Assembly: GCF_003086295.3 (NCBI RefSeq)
Contig: NC_092044.1
Location: 68,329,213-68,393,212, forward strand
From: Arachis hypogaea
Lineage: Eukaryota; Streptophyta; Magnoliopsida; Fabales; Fabaceae
DNA length: 64,000 bases
Direction: 5' to 3'
A model generated the notes under the pieces. It saw nothing but the letters and a program-made list of their open reading frames with translations, had not been told where the DNA came from and searched no databases. The position numbers and the translations under genes are program-made. Every line of letters begins with the position of its first letter. Position 1 is the first letter of the stretch. Below are positions 30,290 through 41,869 of the stretch, in pieces.

Positions 30290-31703
30290 TCGATACCAAC
30301 TTCCACGGGTTTGTTAGTTCCTTCTCAACACCAATGTTTAATTTCCTTTGTTAGTTCATTGTTGTATTTGCATGTTTGATTGCACGTTTGTTACATTTTA
30401 TGCATATTTTACCACTACTTGGTTGAAGTAATATTTTCTTTTTCAAGAGACTATTTTATAGCATTTCACTAATTTGAATTAAAATTCTTGTTAAACTTGT
30501 TTGAAGATATTTAATTTGGAACATGGCTTTAGAGCTCGAACACACAAACCAAAGAGATTTTTAGCCTATTTGATTAGTTGCATTTTTTCAACCAATATTT
30601 TATTTTGGTGTGTGTTGTTCTCTCTAAAATTGTGATCTATATCTCGCTTAATTCTATAGTTCCATGGTTTAATGTATGCATATATACTTATATGATTGAG
30701 GCCTTGTTTCACTTAGCTTACATACCCATATGGCCTTACCCTTTCATTATCCTTTGCAAACCAAAGTTGAGCCTATTTTACCCCTTTGATATTTACTTTA
30801 GCACATCACTAACTCTAAGAGGAAAACAATAATGTCCTTAATTTGAATCCTTGGTTAGCTTAGACTAGTGAAAGTGTTCATAATTTAAGTGTGGGAAAGT
30901 TGGTTTGGAAACATTTGGTTTGAGAATTGGGCGTTGTGTAGTCTTGAGAGAATATGAACAAGAATGTTAAGCACATGTTTATGAATGCAATAGTTTAATC
31001 ATATGCGTTGAGAAAAACAAAAGAAAAGAAAAGAGAAATAAAAAAAATATGACAAAAAGAAAAGAAAAAAAAGCAAATAATAAAAGGAGACAAAATGCCC
31101 CAAGTTAAGTAATAATATCAATGCATATGAGTTGTACTTAAATTTGGGATGCATGAATGTGTGGTAAACATAGTTAATGGAGAGTTAGATCTTGCATTAT
31201 AATTACATGGATTGTCTTAAGTTAGGTGGAAAGTTTAGGTTAATTAAGGATTCAGATTTTAGTCCACTTGACCAAATACAATCCTACCTTGACCCTAACC
31301 CCATTACAACCCTTAAAAGACCTCTTGATATGTGTATTTGTGAATTAATTCTTTGTTGATTGGTAGAAGAAGAGCAAGCCTTAGAAAGCAATATTAGTAG
31401 AGAATTGAGAAAATCGAACCTTAAACACTTGAGCGATTAGAGTGTATATACTTCCAGTGAGGGTTCGATGCTCGATTCTTTGTTCCCGGCTTTCATGAGC
31501 TATTTTCTTCTAGAAGTTTATTTGTACTTCATTTTATGATCTGAATTAGTGAAATCCAGTTCATATTTTTTGTTAGAGAATTTGATTTACTTTTAACCAA
31601 GTAGGTAGAATCATTTTTGCATTTAGCTGCATTCATACAGATAGGTTGCATTTCATACATATCCTACCATTTTGCCTTCACTCTTTGTCGTCTCCTTGAG
31701 CTT
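30290..31703 (+). other. G3 3' region, no gene seen
   Basis: AT-rich; homologous by eye to G1 18718-20131. Contains an A/GA-rich stretch at 31015-31090. The T-rich ORF at 30578-30832 has no recognisable domain and lies in the conserved non-coding 3' region. Confidence 0.68.
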
Positions 31704-31741
31704 AGCATGAGGACATGCTAATGTTTAAGAGTGGGAAGATT
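31704..31741 (+). promoter_or_regulatory. AGGA hairpin plus polypurine tract before the G3 3' LTR
   Basis: AGCATG-AGGA-CATGCT (31704-31719), then TTTAAGAGTGGGAAGATT, directly followed by the LTR TGATACACC. Slightly diverged PPT. Confidence 0.8.
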
Positions 31742-33215
31742 TGATACACCACTATTTTGTGGTACATCTTGGGCTTAATTAAGTGGACTTTATCCACTAT
31801 TCTCACACTTATTCATACAATTTGCATGATTTTACAATTCCTTCCCAATTTTGTTCTATGATTGAAAACTTGCTTCCTAAGCCCTTAAATTGTGTATTTT
31901 TTATCCCCCTTTATACCATTCGATGCCGTGATCCATGCTTTAAGTGTTTTCAGGATATATAGAGCAGGAATGGTTTAGAGGATGGAGAGGAAGCTTGCAC
32001 AAATGGAAGGAGCACAAGAATTGAAGGAGATAACCAACAAGGAGCGATGTGTGCGCATACCTGACGCGTACACGAGACACACGAAGAAGACTATCGACGC
32101 GTACGCATGACTGACGCATACGCGTGACATGCGCCACGTGCAAAAAACGTAGAAAATGCTGGGGGCAATTTCTGGGCTCCACTTTGGCCAAGTTCCAAGC
32201 CCGAAAACACAGAATAAAAGCTGCAGAGTGGGGGAATTAGGAGGCATTCAAATTCACTTCTCATTATACACAATTTTAGGTTTTAGATGTAGTTTTCTAG
32301 AGAGAAAAGCTCTCTCCTCTCTCTAGGTTTTAGGATTCTTAGATTTAGCTACTTTTAATTTCAGATTTCTATTATACTTTAATTTAGTTTCTTCTACTCT
32401 TATTTGTTCTGGTATTTTAGTTTATCTATCTTCCTTGTTGATCTATTTATTCTACAATTTAGTTTATGAACTCCTCATGTTAGATTGATTTTCCTTTTAA
32501 TGCAATTTGAAGTATTTCAATTTTATTGCTTCTTCTATTATTTGTTATCATTGATTTTGCAATTGTTGGTTTTAGATTTAATATTCCTTTATTAATTTTC
32601 TATGTTTTTATGTTATGCCCTCCAAGTGTTTGATAAAATGCTTGGAAGGATGTTAGAGTAGAATTTTCTCTTCTTGGCTTAGGTTGAGTAATTGGTGATA
32701 CTTGAGTTTTCAAACTCCTTTGTTGATTGATAATTGAAAGTTGCTTATTGATTTGGATTCCACTAAAGCTAGTCTTTCCTTAGGAGTTGACTAGGACCTG
32801 AGGAACCAAATTGATTCGTCCACTTGACTTTCCTTCAAAATTAGAGTGTTAACTAAGTGGGAGCGATGAATAATTCTCATCACAATTGATAAGGATAGCT
32901 AGGATTGAACTTCCAGTTCTCATACCTTGCCAAGAGTTTTTCTAGTTATTAGTCTATTCCTTTTGGAATTTACTTTTCCTATTTCCTATCTAAAACCCCA
33001 AAACACACTTTTCCATAACTAATTATAAGAACACTTCCCTGCAATTCCTTAAGAGACGACCCGAGGTTTGAATACTTCGGTTATTAGTTTTATTAGGGGT
33101 TTGTACTTGTGACAACCAAATTTTTGTATGAAAGGATTCTTTGTTGGTTTAAAAGCTATACTTTCAACGAGCTTTTATTTGTGAATTCTAGACCATGCAA
33201 GGAATTCGTTCATCA
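31742..33215 (+). repeat. 3' LTR of G3
   Basis: 1474 bp, TGATACACCACTATTTTGTG...TTCGTTCATCA. An ACGCGT array lies at 32043-32135. It includes AGAGAGAAAAGCTCTCTCCT and 'GACGACCCGAGGTTTGAATA' landmarks common to all G-type LTRs. Followed by TSD ACCGC. Confidence 0.93.
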
Positions 33216-33220
33216 ACCGC

Positions 33221-33430
33221 CTTGTGTAGTGCCTTTTTGAGCGTCTGGAGTAGATGGAGCGTTGCAACCAGTGATGTTATGCACACTTGACCACTAACAT
33301 TCCTTCTGAGCCCGACACTCCTTCCGACCAGTCTGAGGAGGAGGAGGCCCAACATGAGGAGCCGGCAGAGCCACAGCCACCTGGAGCAGACGGTGGAGAT
33401 GGCGGCAATGTCCCTTCTCACCCAGCTTGA
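33221..33430 (+). pseudogene. G2 post-pol ORF, C-terminal part
   Basis: The reading frame of 26799-27807 continues after the TSD. It has three early stops (33227, 33254 and about 33272), then an acidic, Pro-rich tail (EEEEAQHEEPAEPQPPG) and a TGA at 33428. An acidic EEEE-type tail also occurs in the G4 copy (50864-51061). Confidence 0.78.
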
Positions 33431-33436
33431 TTTTAG

Positions 33437-33475
33437 TAGCATCGAAGACGATGCTAACATTTAAGTGCTGGGAGG
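33437..33475 (+). promoter_or_regulatory. AGGA-type hairpin plus TTTAAGTGCTGGGAGG in G2
   Basis: TAGCATCG-AAGA-CGATGCTA (33437-33456): an 8-bp perfect stem, a loop with one change from AGGA, then ATTTAAGTGCTGGGAGG. A third independent stem sequence in the same position. Confidence 0.75.
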
Positions 33476-33832
33476 CCGCTTTCATCGACAGAGTTATTTT
33501 GGTGACCTATTCCATTCTAGACACTTTTATTTTATTTTATTTTTAGCAGTTGCATCTTTATTTTAGCATACTTTTGGATTTTTATACATATTGGTTGTTT
33601 TGAAAACTTTTTAGTTTATCGCACTTTACACTTTTGCTTGTATATATTTTAGACTTTGAGTTATTTGCATCTTTTGAGTTTGGTAGTATATAGATATATA
33701 TAATTATTGTAGTTGATTAGTTCTTATTGGAAATGCGCATAATTGAACTTAGTTTATTCTAATACACATGAGAAATTGAGTTGATTGAATATGGAAAATA
33801 AACTAAGGATTTTTAAATTTTCGCAATCACAT
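33476..33832 (+). other. G2 3' region fragment
   Basis: T-rich non-coding sequence similar in wording to G4 51105-51455 (for example 'TTTTCGCAATCACAT' against 'TTTTCGTCCAATCACAT'). Cut at 33832 by a G-type LTR. No gene. Confidence 0.55.
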
Positions 33833-34243
33833 TGATAAACCACAATTTTATAGTTTATTTTGTATTGTATTTGGTGGATTTTGTTAAATTTTCTCCCATT
33901 TATTCAACAAAATAGCATGGTTTCATGAATTTCTCCTAATTGTGCTTAATGGTTAAAAACATGCTTTTTAGACCTTTAATTAGTTAAATTTAATTCACTT
34001 TGATTCCACTCGATGCCTTGATATGTTTGTTAGTGATTCAGGGTTAAGAGGCAAGGGATGGATCAAAGGAGTGAAGAGAAAAGCATGCAAGATGGGGAAC
34101 TCATGGAAAATAAGGATTTGGAAGATTCAAGTCGACGCGTATGCGTGATCGATGCGTATGCGTGAAGAAGAAACTCATCAAGGCGACGCGTACGCGTGAC
34201 TGATGCGTACGCGTGATAAGGAAAGTTGCCAGGTGATGCGTAC
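33833..34243 (+). repeat. G-type LTR, 5' fragment
   Basis: TGATAAACCACAATTTTATA..., 411 bp, ending inside its own ACGCGT array (34132-34243), where element Y is inserted. The flank to the left is CACAT. Its remaining part is not recognisable directly after Y. Confidence 0.82.
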
Positions 34244-34544
34244 TGATGACAAGTCATCTTAGCTAAATTAGTTAGTTAGTTTAGTTAGTCTTAGCTTGAT
34301 TGCATTCATTATCTTTGAAATAAACAAGTACTTTGATGAGTTTTACCTCCATGCATTAAAATACCAAGAACTAGGTAAATATTGGCCAAATTCATGCAAA
34401 TAATTCAAGGAACTTATAAATGAATTAGTATGAATGAATCTCTTGAAATTGGTTGCATAGAATGGCAAAACTTTGAGGCAAGTTCTTTGGTTAATGATAG
34501 GTGATGGAGTAAGAAAGCCTTGGGGCAAGAAGGAAGCCACTAAG

Positions 34545-34940
34545 GGCATTGCCAACTCCAACAGCAAGTTGCCAACTTGAGTTAGCAACTCCAATACAAG
34601 ATATTGACTCCATGAAGAAGAAGAGCACGTTGGCAACTCAAGTTGCCAACTCCAATATGAAATTCAAGCTCTAGGAGGACAACAAGCATGTTGGAAACTC
34701 AAGTTGCCAACTCCAATATGAAATTCAAGCTCTAAGAGGACAACAAGCATGTTGGCAACTCAAGTTGCCAACTCCAATAAGAAATTCAAGCTCTAGGAGG
34801 ATAAGGAGCACGTTGGCAACTCAAGTTGCCAACTCCAATGTGAAATTCAAGCTCCAAGAGGATGAAGAGCACGTTGCTAACTTGAAAACCAAGTTGGCAA
34901 CGCCCTTATAAGAAACTTCAGCCCTGGAAGGTAGCATGCA
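34545..34940. repeat. 61-bp tandem array of GTTGGCAACT palindromes in Y LTR
   Basis: Four full units of exact 61-bp period start at 34630, 34691, 34752 and 34813, with degenerate units on both sides. Each unit holds GTTGGCAACT-CA-AGTTGCCAAC (10-bp arms, 2-nt spacer). One unit has GTTGGAAACT. Isolated copies of half the palindrome recur to about 35280. Confidence 0.92.
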
Positions 34941-35465
34941 CGTTGCCAACTTGATGATTATGAAGGCATGTTTACAAATAACACCTGCGACCCTAGCAGC
35001 CTGACCTTGTCCCCTTCAATGGAGCATAACCTGAGCTACAAAGATCCAATTGAAGTGCTTCTTATTGCATTCGAAAGATGACATTCAGAGCTTTCCAACG
35101 ATGTATAATAGTCTATAGTGGGGCACAAAATTTAAACTCAAACTATAGTCATCTTTAAGCCCCAAAATAAGAACAAGGATGTTGAATCCAAGGAGCAGAA
35201 GAGCATGTTGCCAACCTGAGTTAGAAATGCCCTCACCAAGTCTCAGCCCAGGAAATTAGGACACATGTTGCCAACTTGCAAATGCAAAGGCGTGTGTGCC
35301 AAAAACATGCTCGATGGGCTAGAAATGCTGGAGCAAGCTTACAAGCTCTCTATTTTCCTGAAAGGGCTACATTCTCAATTAGGAACTGCTGGATCCAACA
35401 TAGACAAAGCCCATTACCTTTCAAAAATGCATGGTTGAAGCCCTTTTTAGGAGCCTAAGGACTAG

Positions 35466-35473
35466 TATAAATA
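35466..35473 (+). promoter_or_regulatory. TATA box of Y LTR
   Basis: TATAAATA in the context ACTAGTATAAATAGGAG, downstream of the palindrome array and close in form to the F-B box (CACTATAAATAGGA). Confidence 0.72.
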
Positions 35474-36574
35474 GGAGAAAGTTTGTACTTGGGAGGGACT
35501 TTTAACTATACTTTTACTTTTACCTTTTTACTGCATTTTGGGGAGCATACCGATGATCTATATTATTTTCTTGTAGCTTTCAAATTCAGTTTTCAGAATT
35601 CTTCTTCTTCATTCTTCTATACGCTTAGTTTAATTTCCATTTTTGAAATTATAGTTGTAATTGGAGCCATGATTCACTAAACGCCAACTTCACTAGGGGG
35701 AGGAGCTCTGTTTGTTCAAATGAATTGATAGCTTTTCTTTTCTTCTCAATTTAAGTGGTTTCTCCAAGAGAAAACTCTTGCTCTTCACAGATCCAATCAC
35801 TACTGAGAGAGGAATTGGATTTATTTAAATTTTGTGATGAACTTGAGAAAGGAGTCATAGAATTCAATTTAGAGTTCATCCTTTCATAATTCCCTTGATT
35901 GATATACTTTGGGTTGGTATGCGAGATATAACCACCCTTGGTTGAGGTCCTGAGAGTTATGTGGCATGAAAGATTAGCTATTGAGCATCATCTCTTCTCG
36001 TGAACAATTAGATCACGAGAGTGGCAATTGATTGTGTTGAGAGAAATTGAGCCACCAAGAGATTGGGACTCAATTATTCTCAATCCGCCATGGATCTATC
36101 CCCATGATTGAGAAAGAATTAATCATCATCAATTTATGAGAATTTACACCTCTGATCCCTAGTGATCTCTTCCATCAATTCTCATTTCTATTGCTCTTTA
36201 GTTATTTTGAGTACCCACTACCCAATTCCCTTTTATCTTCTAGCAATTTAACATTTTTGCCATTTACATTCTGCTCTTAATTACTTGCAATGTACTTTTC
36301 TGCACTTTACAATTATGCACTTTTACCTTTTTGCAATTTATTTTTGATGTCATTTAAGTTTCTTACCGTTTAAGTTTCTTGCAATTTATATCCAGTTAAT
36401 CAACTTTCACTCAAATCATCACTTGTTGGCTTAACTAGACCTATCATCATACTAAAGTTGCTTGATCCTCCAATCCCTCTGGGATCGACCTCACTCCGGT
36501 GAGTTTTACTACTTGATACGATCCGGTATACTTGCCGGTTACACGTGAAATCTAATTTTCACGTATCAAGTTTT

Positions 36575-36595
36575 TGGCGCCGTTGCCGGGGATTG
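36575..36595 (+). other. Primer binding site, tRNA-Asp type (Y)
   Basis: TGGCGCCGTTGCCGGGGATT, 6 nt after the LTR end; an unmutated match to the tRNA-Asp 3' end. Confidence 0.92.
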
Positions 36596-36751
36596 GAAAA
36601 GATTAACAATGATTAAGTGAATGGTAGTCTAGATTAGGCATTTTTCATTTCTCTGTTAAGCCCACTAACTGTTTGTGCTTTTGTTTCATTGACTTTAACT
36701 TCACTCTAGCAATAGAGTTCTTTACTTGAGTTGTTGGTTTGTGTGTGTCAT

Positions 36752-37345
36752 ATGTCAGAAGCAAGGAGAGGAGTATCCACTTCTTTTGATCCTGAACCTG
36801 AGAGAACCCTCCGGAGACTAAGAAGGAAAGCAAGAGGAAAAGGGGTAATCGGTGAAGAGGACTCAGAAGGAGAAGACCAAGTCATGGAGGGCAATTTGCA
36901 TTATCCTCTTGAGGAAGTTGCTAACAAAAATGGACCGCCTAGAAGTGTGTTGGCCTCATACACCATTCCTGATCCAAGGCATTGTGGAAGCAGCATACTC
37001 ACCCCAAATGTCAATGCTAATAACTTTGAGTTGAAGCCCCAACTCATCACTTTAGTACAAAATAATTGCTCTAATGGAGGGGGGCCTCTTGAAGATCCTA
37101 ATCAACACTTGTCTGTTTTTCTGAGGATATATGATACGCTTAAGACAAATAGAATGCATCCAAACATTTACAAGTTGTTGCTATTCCCATTCTCCTTAAG
37201 GGATAAGGCAAGTCAATGGCTAGAGACATTTTCCAAAGAGAGCATCAATAATTGGAATGATCTGGTGAGCAGATTTTTAGCTAAGTTTTACCCACCTCAG
37301 AAGATCATCAAGTTGAAAATAGAAGTCCAAACTTTCAGGAAATTG
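36752..37345 (+). pseudogene. gag: Y gag, truncated
   Basis: I take ATG 36752 as the start (MSEARRGVSTSFDPEPERTL), because upstream codons lack an ATG and Z has the similar DFDSEPKRTLRRR. It has the Athila-type Gag blocks NFELKPQLITLVQNNC and YKLLLFPFSLRDKASQWLE. The frame is open for ~198 codons, then joins unrelated G-type 3' sequence at ~37345 (the ORF ends by chance at 37354). The rest of gag and all of pol are missing. Confidence 0.85.
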
Positions 37346-37721
37346 GGTAGCTAAGCATGATATTAGAAGTATGTAGGCTGTGTACGTATTAGGTGAGAAC
37401 TTAAGTTAAGCAAAGATTCAAATTTTAGCTCACTTGGCCATACATATATCCTAACCTTTACCCTTAGCCTCATTGCAACCTTGAAAAGTCCTCATGATAT
37501 TTGCATATGTACATTAAATATTTGTTGATTGGTTAGATGAAGAACAAACTTTAGAAAGCATTATTAGAGGAGAATTGAGTAGATTAACCATAAACACTTG
37601 AGCGACTGGAGTGCATATACACATCCGGTGAGGGTTCAATTGCTCAATTCCAATATTTTCATCTTTGATCATTTCTTATCTTGCAAGTTTGTTAATTCTT
37701 TCGAATATTATTAGTTTTCAG
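37346..37721 (+). repeat. G-type 3' region fragment
   Basis: 'GGTAGCTAAGCATGATATTA' through 'CACATCCGGTGAGGGTTCAA' matches the late 3' region of G4 (52236-52520) and G1. It stops before a hairpin, PPT or LTR, at the junction with the F-C 5' LTR (~37721). No gene. Confidence 0.72.
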
Positions 37722-39150
37722 GCAAAAATCATATTTCTGGACTTTACTATGAGTTTTTGTGTTTTTCTATGATTTCAGGTATTTTCTGGCTGAAATTGAG
37801 GGAGCTGAGCAAAAATCTGAGTTAGGCTGAAAAAGGACTGCTGATGTTGTTGGATCCTGACCTCCCTGCACTCGAAATGGATTTTCTGAAACTACTGGAG
37901 TCTAATTGGCGCGCTCTCAACGGCGTTGGAAAGTAGACATCCAGGGCTTTCCAGCAATATATAATTGTCCATACTTTGCGTGAAGATAGATGACGTAAAC
38001 TGGCGTTTAACGCCAGTATCATGCTGCTGTCTGGCGTCCAGCGCCAGAAACAGGTTACAAGTTGGAGTTCAACGCCAGAAACAGGTTACAACCTGGTGTT
38101 GAACGCCCAAAACAGCCCCAGGCACGTGAGAAGCTTAAGTCTCAGCCCCAACACACACCAAGTGGGCCCCAGAAGTGGATTTCTGTACCATCTATCATAG
38201 TTTACTCATTTTTTTTGTAAACCTAGGTTACTAGTTTACTATTTAAACAACTTTTAGAGATTGACTCTGTATCTCATGACATTTTCAGATCTGAATTTTA
38301 TACACTAAGACGGCATGAGTCTCTAAACTCCATTGTTGGGGGTGAGGAGCTCTGCAGCGTCTCAATGAATTAATGCAATTGTTCTATTTCATTCAAACGT
38401 GTGTGTGTTCCTATCTAAGATGCTCATTCGCGCTTAATTGTGAAGGACGTGATGATCCGTGACACTCATCACCTTCCTCAATCCATGAACGCGTGCCTGA
38501 CAAACACCTCCGTTCTACATCAGATTGAATGAGCATCTCTTAGCTTCCTTAATCAGAATCTTCGTGGTATAAGCTAGAACTGATGGCGGCCACTCTTGAG
38601 GATCCGGAAAGTCTAAACCTTGTCTGTGGTATTCCGAATAGGATTCAATGATTGAATGGCTGTGACGAGCTTCAAACTCGGGATTGCTGGGCGTGATGAC
38701 AACGCAAAAGGATCAATGGATCCTATTCCAACATGATCGAGAACCAACAACTGATTAGCCGTGCTGTGACAGAGCATCTGGACCGTTTTCACTGAGAGGA
38801 TGGAAAGTAGCCACTGACAATGGTGACACCCTATATACAGCTTGCCATGGATGGAACTTTACAAACAATTGAGTTGAATATTACATTGCAGAAATTCAGA
38901 GGACAAAGCATCTCCAAAACTCCAACATATTCTCCATTAATAAAGTAACAATTCCTTATTCCAAATACTTTTACTTCTTACAATTAAATCCAAATAACCT
39001 TATTGGTATCCTGACTAAGATTAATAAAATAAACATAGCTTGCTTCAAACCAATAATCTCTGTGGGATCGACCCTTACTCGCGTAAGGTATTACTTGGAC
39101 GACCCAGTGCACTTGCTGGTTAGTTGTACGGATTGCAAATTCGTGCACCA
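37722..39150 (+). repeat. 5' LTR of F-C (5' truncated)
   Basis: 1429 bp, aligned with F-B LTR from its ~97th base to the GTGCACCA end. The U3 palindromes (38000-38112) are of the variant GGCGTTCAACGCC / GGTGTTGAACGCCC. The TATA region is altered (TACTATTTAAAC in place of CACTATAAATAG). Confidence 0.9.
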
Positions 39151-39156
39151 AGTTTT

Positions 39157-39177
39157 TGGCGCCGTTGCCGGGGATTG
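39157..39177 (+). other. Primer binding site, tRNA-Asp type (F-C)
   Basis: TGGCGCCGTTGCCGGGGATT, 6 nt after the LTR; no mismatch to the tRNA-Asp 3' end. Confidence 0.93.
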
Positions 39178-40438
39178 TTCGAGTTTGAACAACTAAAGGT
39201 TTATTTTATTTCTTAGATTAGGAATAATTTATTTTTGTTGTTATAGAGTCATTAAATTCTGATAGGATAACTTCTTTTTTTAAAAAAAAAAAATTTCAAA
39301 AATATTATTTTTCTTTATCAATTTTAATCTTTTTCGTGAGTCTAGTGTCTTGTTATAAGTTTGGTGTCAATTGCATATTTTATATTTTTCTTTAAAATTT
39401 TCGTATTAGTGTTCTTTGTTCTTCCCTGATCTTCAAGTTGTTCTTGTTTATTTTTCTTGTTTGATCTTTAATTTTTCTTGTTCTGTGTCTCTTCTTGTTT
39501 CACTTGTGTTCTTTTTAAAGCATTAATCTTCCAAAAGGAATATACATATTTAGAACAAGTGTTACACTTACTCCCAATTGGCTAGAGCGTTGGTCTATGT
39601 TCTTGGCAATTGGGCATCTTCTTTTTAAAATCTTTTTTTCAAAAATAATTTTTCTTGATTTAATCTTGTGCCAAACTTTAATTTTGGTGTTTTCTTGTTA
39701 ATCTTTTCATAATTTTTGAAAATTTTATTAAAGTCTTCTAAAAATTTTAAGTTTGGTGTTCTTTCTTTTGTTCTTGGTGTTCTTGTGAATCTTCAAGGTG
39801 TTCTTGAGTCTTTCTTGTGTTTTGATCTTAAAATTTTTAAGTTTGGTGTTCCTTGGTGTTTTTCCTCCAAAATTTTCGAAAATAAGGAGCATTAGATCTA
39901 AAAATTTTAAGTCTTGCGTCTTTTATGTGTTTTTCTCTTTCATCATAAAATTCAAAATTCAAAAAAAAATATCTTTTCTAACTAATTTTAAACTATTTTT
40001 TTCGAAATTTTCATATAAAAATTCAGATTTCAATTTCAAAATTTTTCAATTCTTATCTTTTAAAAAAAATTATTATTATTATATCTTTTTCAAAACAAAT
40101 TTATCTTTTTCAAATATCTTTTATATCTTTTCAATTTTCAATTACATCTTTTTCCTATCATATTTATCTTTTAAAATCTTATCTTTTTCAAAACTCCCTA
40201 ACCACTTTTTCTCTCTCTTCAATTTTCGAAAATTATATCCAATTTTTTTTAAATCTTTTCAATTAATTAATTATTTTTGATTTCAATTTTTTTCTATTTG
40301 GTTTTCTAATTTTCGAATTTTTATTTAGTTTTTCACTTACTTTATTTTATCTCCCTTTTAATTTTTGATATTCAAATAAATATTTATTTTTAATAAAATA
40401 GACAATATCAACATACATACCATCTCCCTTATTCCATC
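39178..40438 (+). other. 5' leader of F-C with reiterated TAAGTTTGGTGT
   Basis: A 1.26-kb T-rich leader, over twice the F-B length. TAAGTTTGGTGT occurs at 39356, 39748 and 39838, with diverged forms between. The Phe/Ile/Ser-rich ORF at 39798-40280 reflects the T-rich composition; I do not accept it as a gene. Confidence 0.68.
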
Positions 40439-41869
40439 ATGGAACTATGTGGAAATGAACAGTCCAGGAGGACTCTGGGGTCATATGCTAACCCCACTAC
40501 TGCTTCATATGGGAGTAGTATCTGTATACCCTCCATTGGAGTTAGTAGTTTTGAGTTGAATCCTCAGCTCATTATCATGGTGCAGCAAAACTGCCAGTAT
40601 TCCGGTCTTCCACAGGAAGAACCTACAGAGTTTCTGGCACAATTTTTACAAATTGCTGACATAGTACATGATGAGGAAGTAGATCAGGATGTCTACAGAT
40701 TATTACTGTTTCCATTTGCTGTAAAAGATCAAGCTAAGAGGTGGTTAAATAACCAACCTAAGAACAGCATAAAGACATGGAAACAGCTGTCAAAAAAATT
40801 CCTAAATCACTATTTTCTTCCAAAACGGATGACACAGCTAAGGCTAAGCATCCAAGGCTTCAAACAAGGAGATAATGAATCCCTTTATGATGCCTGGGAG
40901 AGATACAGAGAGATACTCAGAAAATGCCCCTCTGAGATGTTTTCAGAGTGGGTGCAATTAGACATCTTCTACTATGGGCTTACAGAAAAAGCTCAGATTT
41001 CTCTAGATCACTCAGCCGGTGGATTTATACATATGAGAAAAACAATTGAAGAAGCTCAAGAGCTTATTGATACAATTGCCAGAAATCAGCATATGTACCT
41101 AAGCAGTGAATCCTCCATGAAAGAAGAAGCTAAAACAGTAACTGCTGAACTCAGTCCTGTGGATCAGGCTAATGAATTCAATCAGCAATTAGACTTTCTA
41201 ACCCAGCAGCTAGCCGAATTCAAGGAAATACTACAGGAAACAAGAATGGCGAACAGGAATATGGATGTACAGTTAAAGCAAACAGAAAGGCAACTATCAA
41301 AACAAATAGCAGAAGAATGCTAAGCAGTTCAATTAAGAAGTGGAAAAACATTAAATACCTCACTTCAAAGCAGCAAGAAGCCAAGAAATGAACAAATGGC
41401 TACTCAAAATCCCTCTGAGGACAATCAGAGCCCAGAGAGGAATAAGGCTGGCGCTGAACGCCCAAACCATGCTCATTCCTGGCGTTCAACGCCAGAAACA
41501 AGCATGAATCCGGCATTGAACGCCCAAGGGAAGCATAGTTCTAGCGTTCAGACGCCAGTAACAGGTAAAGAGTTGGCGTCTAACGCCACTCCAGCTTCCA
41601 CCCCTGGCATTCAAACGCCAGTGGGAGATCAGTCACATACAAGTGCTGATAACAACCCTTCTAAAAAGGCTTCCCAACCCACTTCTACAGGTAATAAACT
41701 TGCAGCAACTAAGGTTGAGGAATACAAAGCCAAAATGCCTTATCCTCAAAAACTCCGCCAAGCAGAACAGGATAAGTAATTTGCCCGCTTTGCAGACTAT
41801 CTCAGGACTCTTGAAATAAAGATTCCGTTTGCAGAAGCACTTGAGCAAATACCCTCTTATGCTAAGTTC
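40439..41869 (+). pseudogene. gag: F-C gag (two nonsense mutations)
   Basis: ATG 40439 (MELCGNEQSRRTLGSYANP). Gag blocks FELNPQLIIMVQQNC, YRLLLFPFAVKDQAKRWLNN, SLYDAWERYREILRKCPSEM and DIFYYGLTEKAQ are followed by a Gln-rich coiled region (QLDFLTQQLAEFKE). Next comes a linker with the palindromic repeats (41449-41621) and KMPYPQKLRQAEQDK before the protease. One frame throughout, with stops at 41321 (TAA where F-B has CAA) and 41777 (TAA, again from CAA). Both look like single C-to-T changes, consistent with deaminated methyl-C. The frame continues into 41870-44554. No CCHC knuckle seen. Confidence 0.93.
41449..41621 (+). repeat. In-frame palindrome repeats within F-C gag-protease linker
   Basis: Forms GGCGCTGAACGCCC, GGCGTTCAACGCC, GGCATTGAACGCCC, GCGTTCAGACGCC and GGCGTCTAACGCC are read in frame. 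The centre is mostly C or G, as in the F-C LTR, whereas F-B has mostly T or A. Confidence 0.8.

Larger units (their letters stand above)
27808..33215 (+). mobile_element. G3: internally deleted G-type element with perfect TSD ACCGC
   Basis: TSD ACCGC at 27803-27807 and 33216-33220. It comprises a truncated 5' LTR (27808-28123) fused to an F-type LTR piece (28121-29503), then a spacer, a post-pol ORF remnant, a 3' region, a PPT and a full 3' LTR (31742-33215). Gag-pol has been lost. The interrupted G2 ORF continues on the far side. Confidence 0.92.
24800..33832 (+). mobile_element. G2: G-type element fragment, interrupted by G3
   Basis: Post-pol spacer, post-pol ORF (26799-27807), the G3 insertion with perfect TSD, the remainder of the ORF (33221-33430), a hairpin/purine tract and part of a 3' region, then cut by another G-type LTR at 33833. 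Gag and pol are absent. The left border is the minus-strand LTR at 24799. Confidence 0.78.
34244..36568 (+). repeat. 5' LTR of Y
   Basis: TGATGACAAGTCATCTTAGC...TTTTCACGTATCA, 2325 bp. It includes a 61-bp tandem palindrome array (34630-34873), TATAAATA at 35466 and the 'GGGATCGACCTCACT' LTR-end segment. Confidence 0.9.
34244..37345 (+). mobile_element. Y: Athila-like element, 5' LTR, PBS and truncated gag
   Basis: A 5' LTR of 2325 bp, a PBS and a gag start, cut at about 37345 where the sequence changes to a G-type 3' region. Left flank CGTAC; the right end has been deleted, so no TSD test is possible. Confidence 0.87.

Noticed and set aside
39798..40280. 160-residue Phe/Ile/Ser-rich ORF resembling a membrane protein
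   Set aside because: It sits in the T-rich leader of F-C, is not shared with F-B, and its composition follows poly-T tracts.
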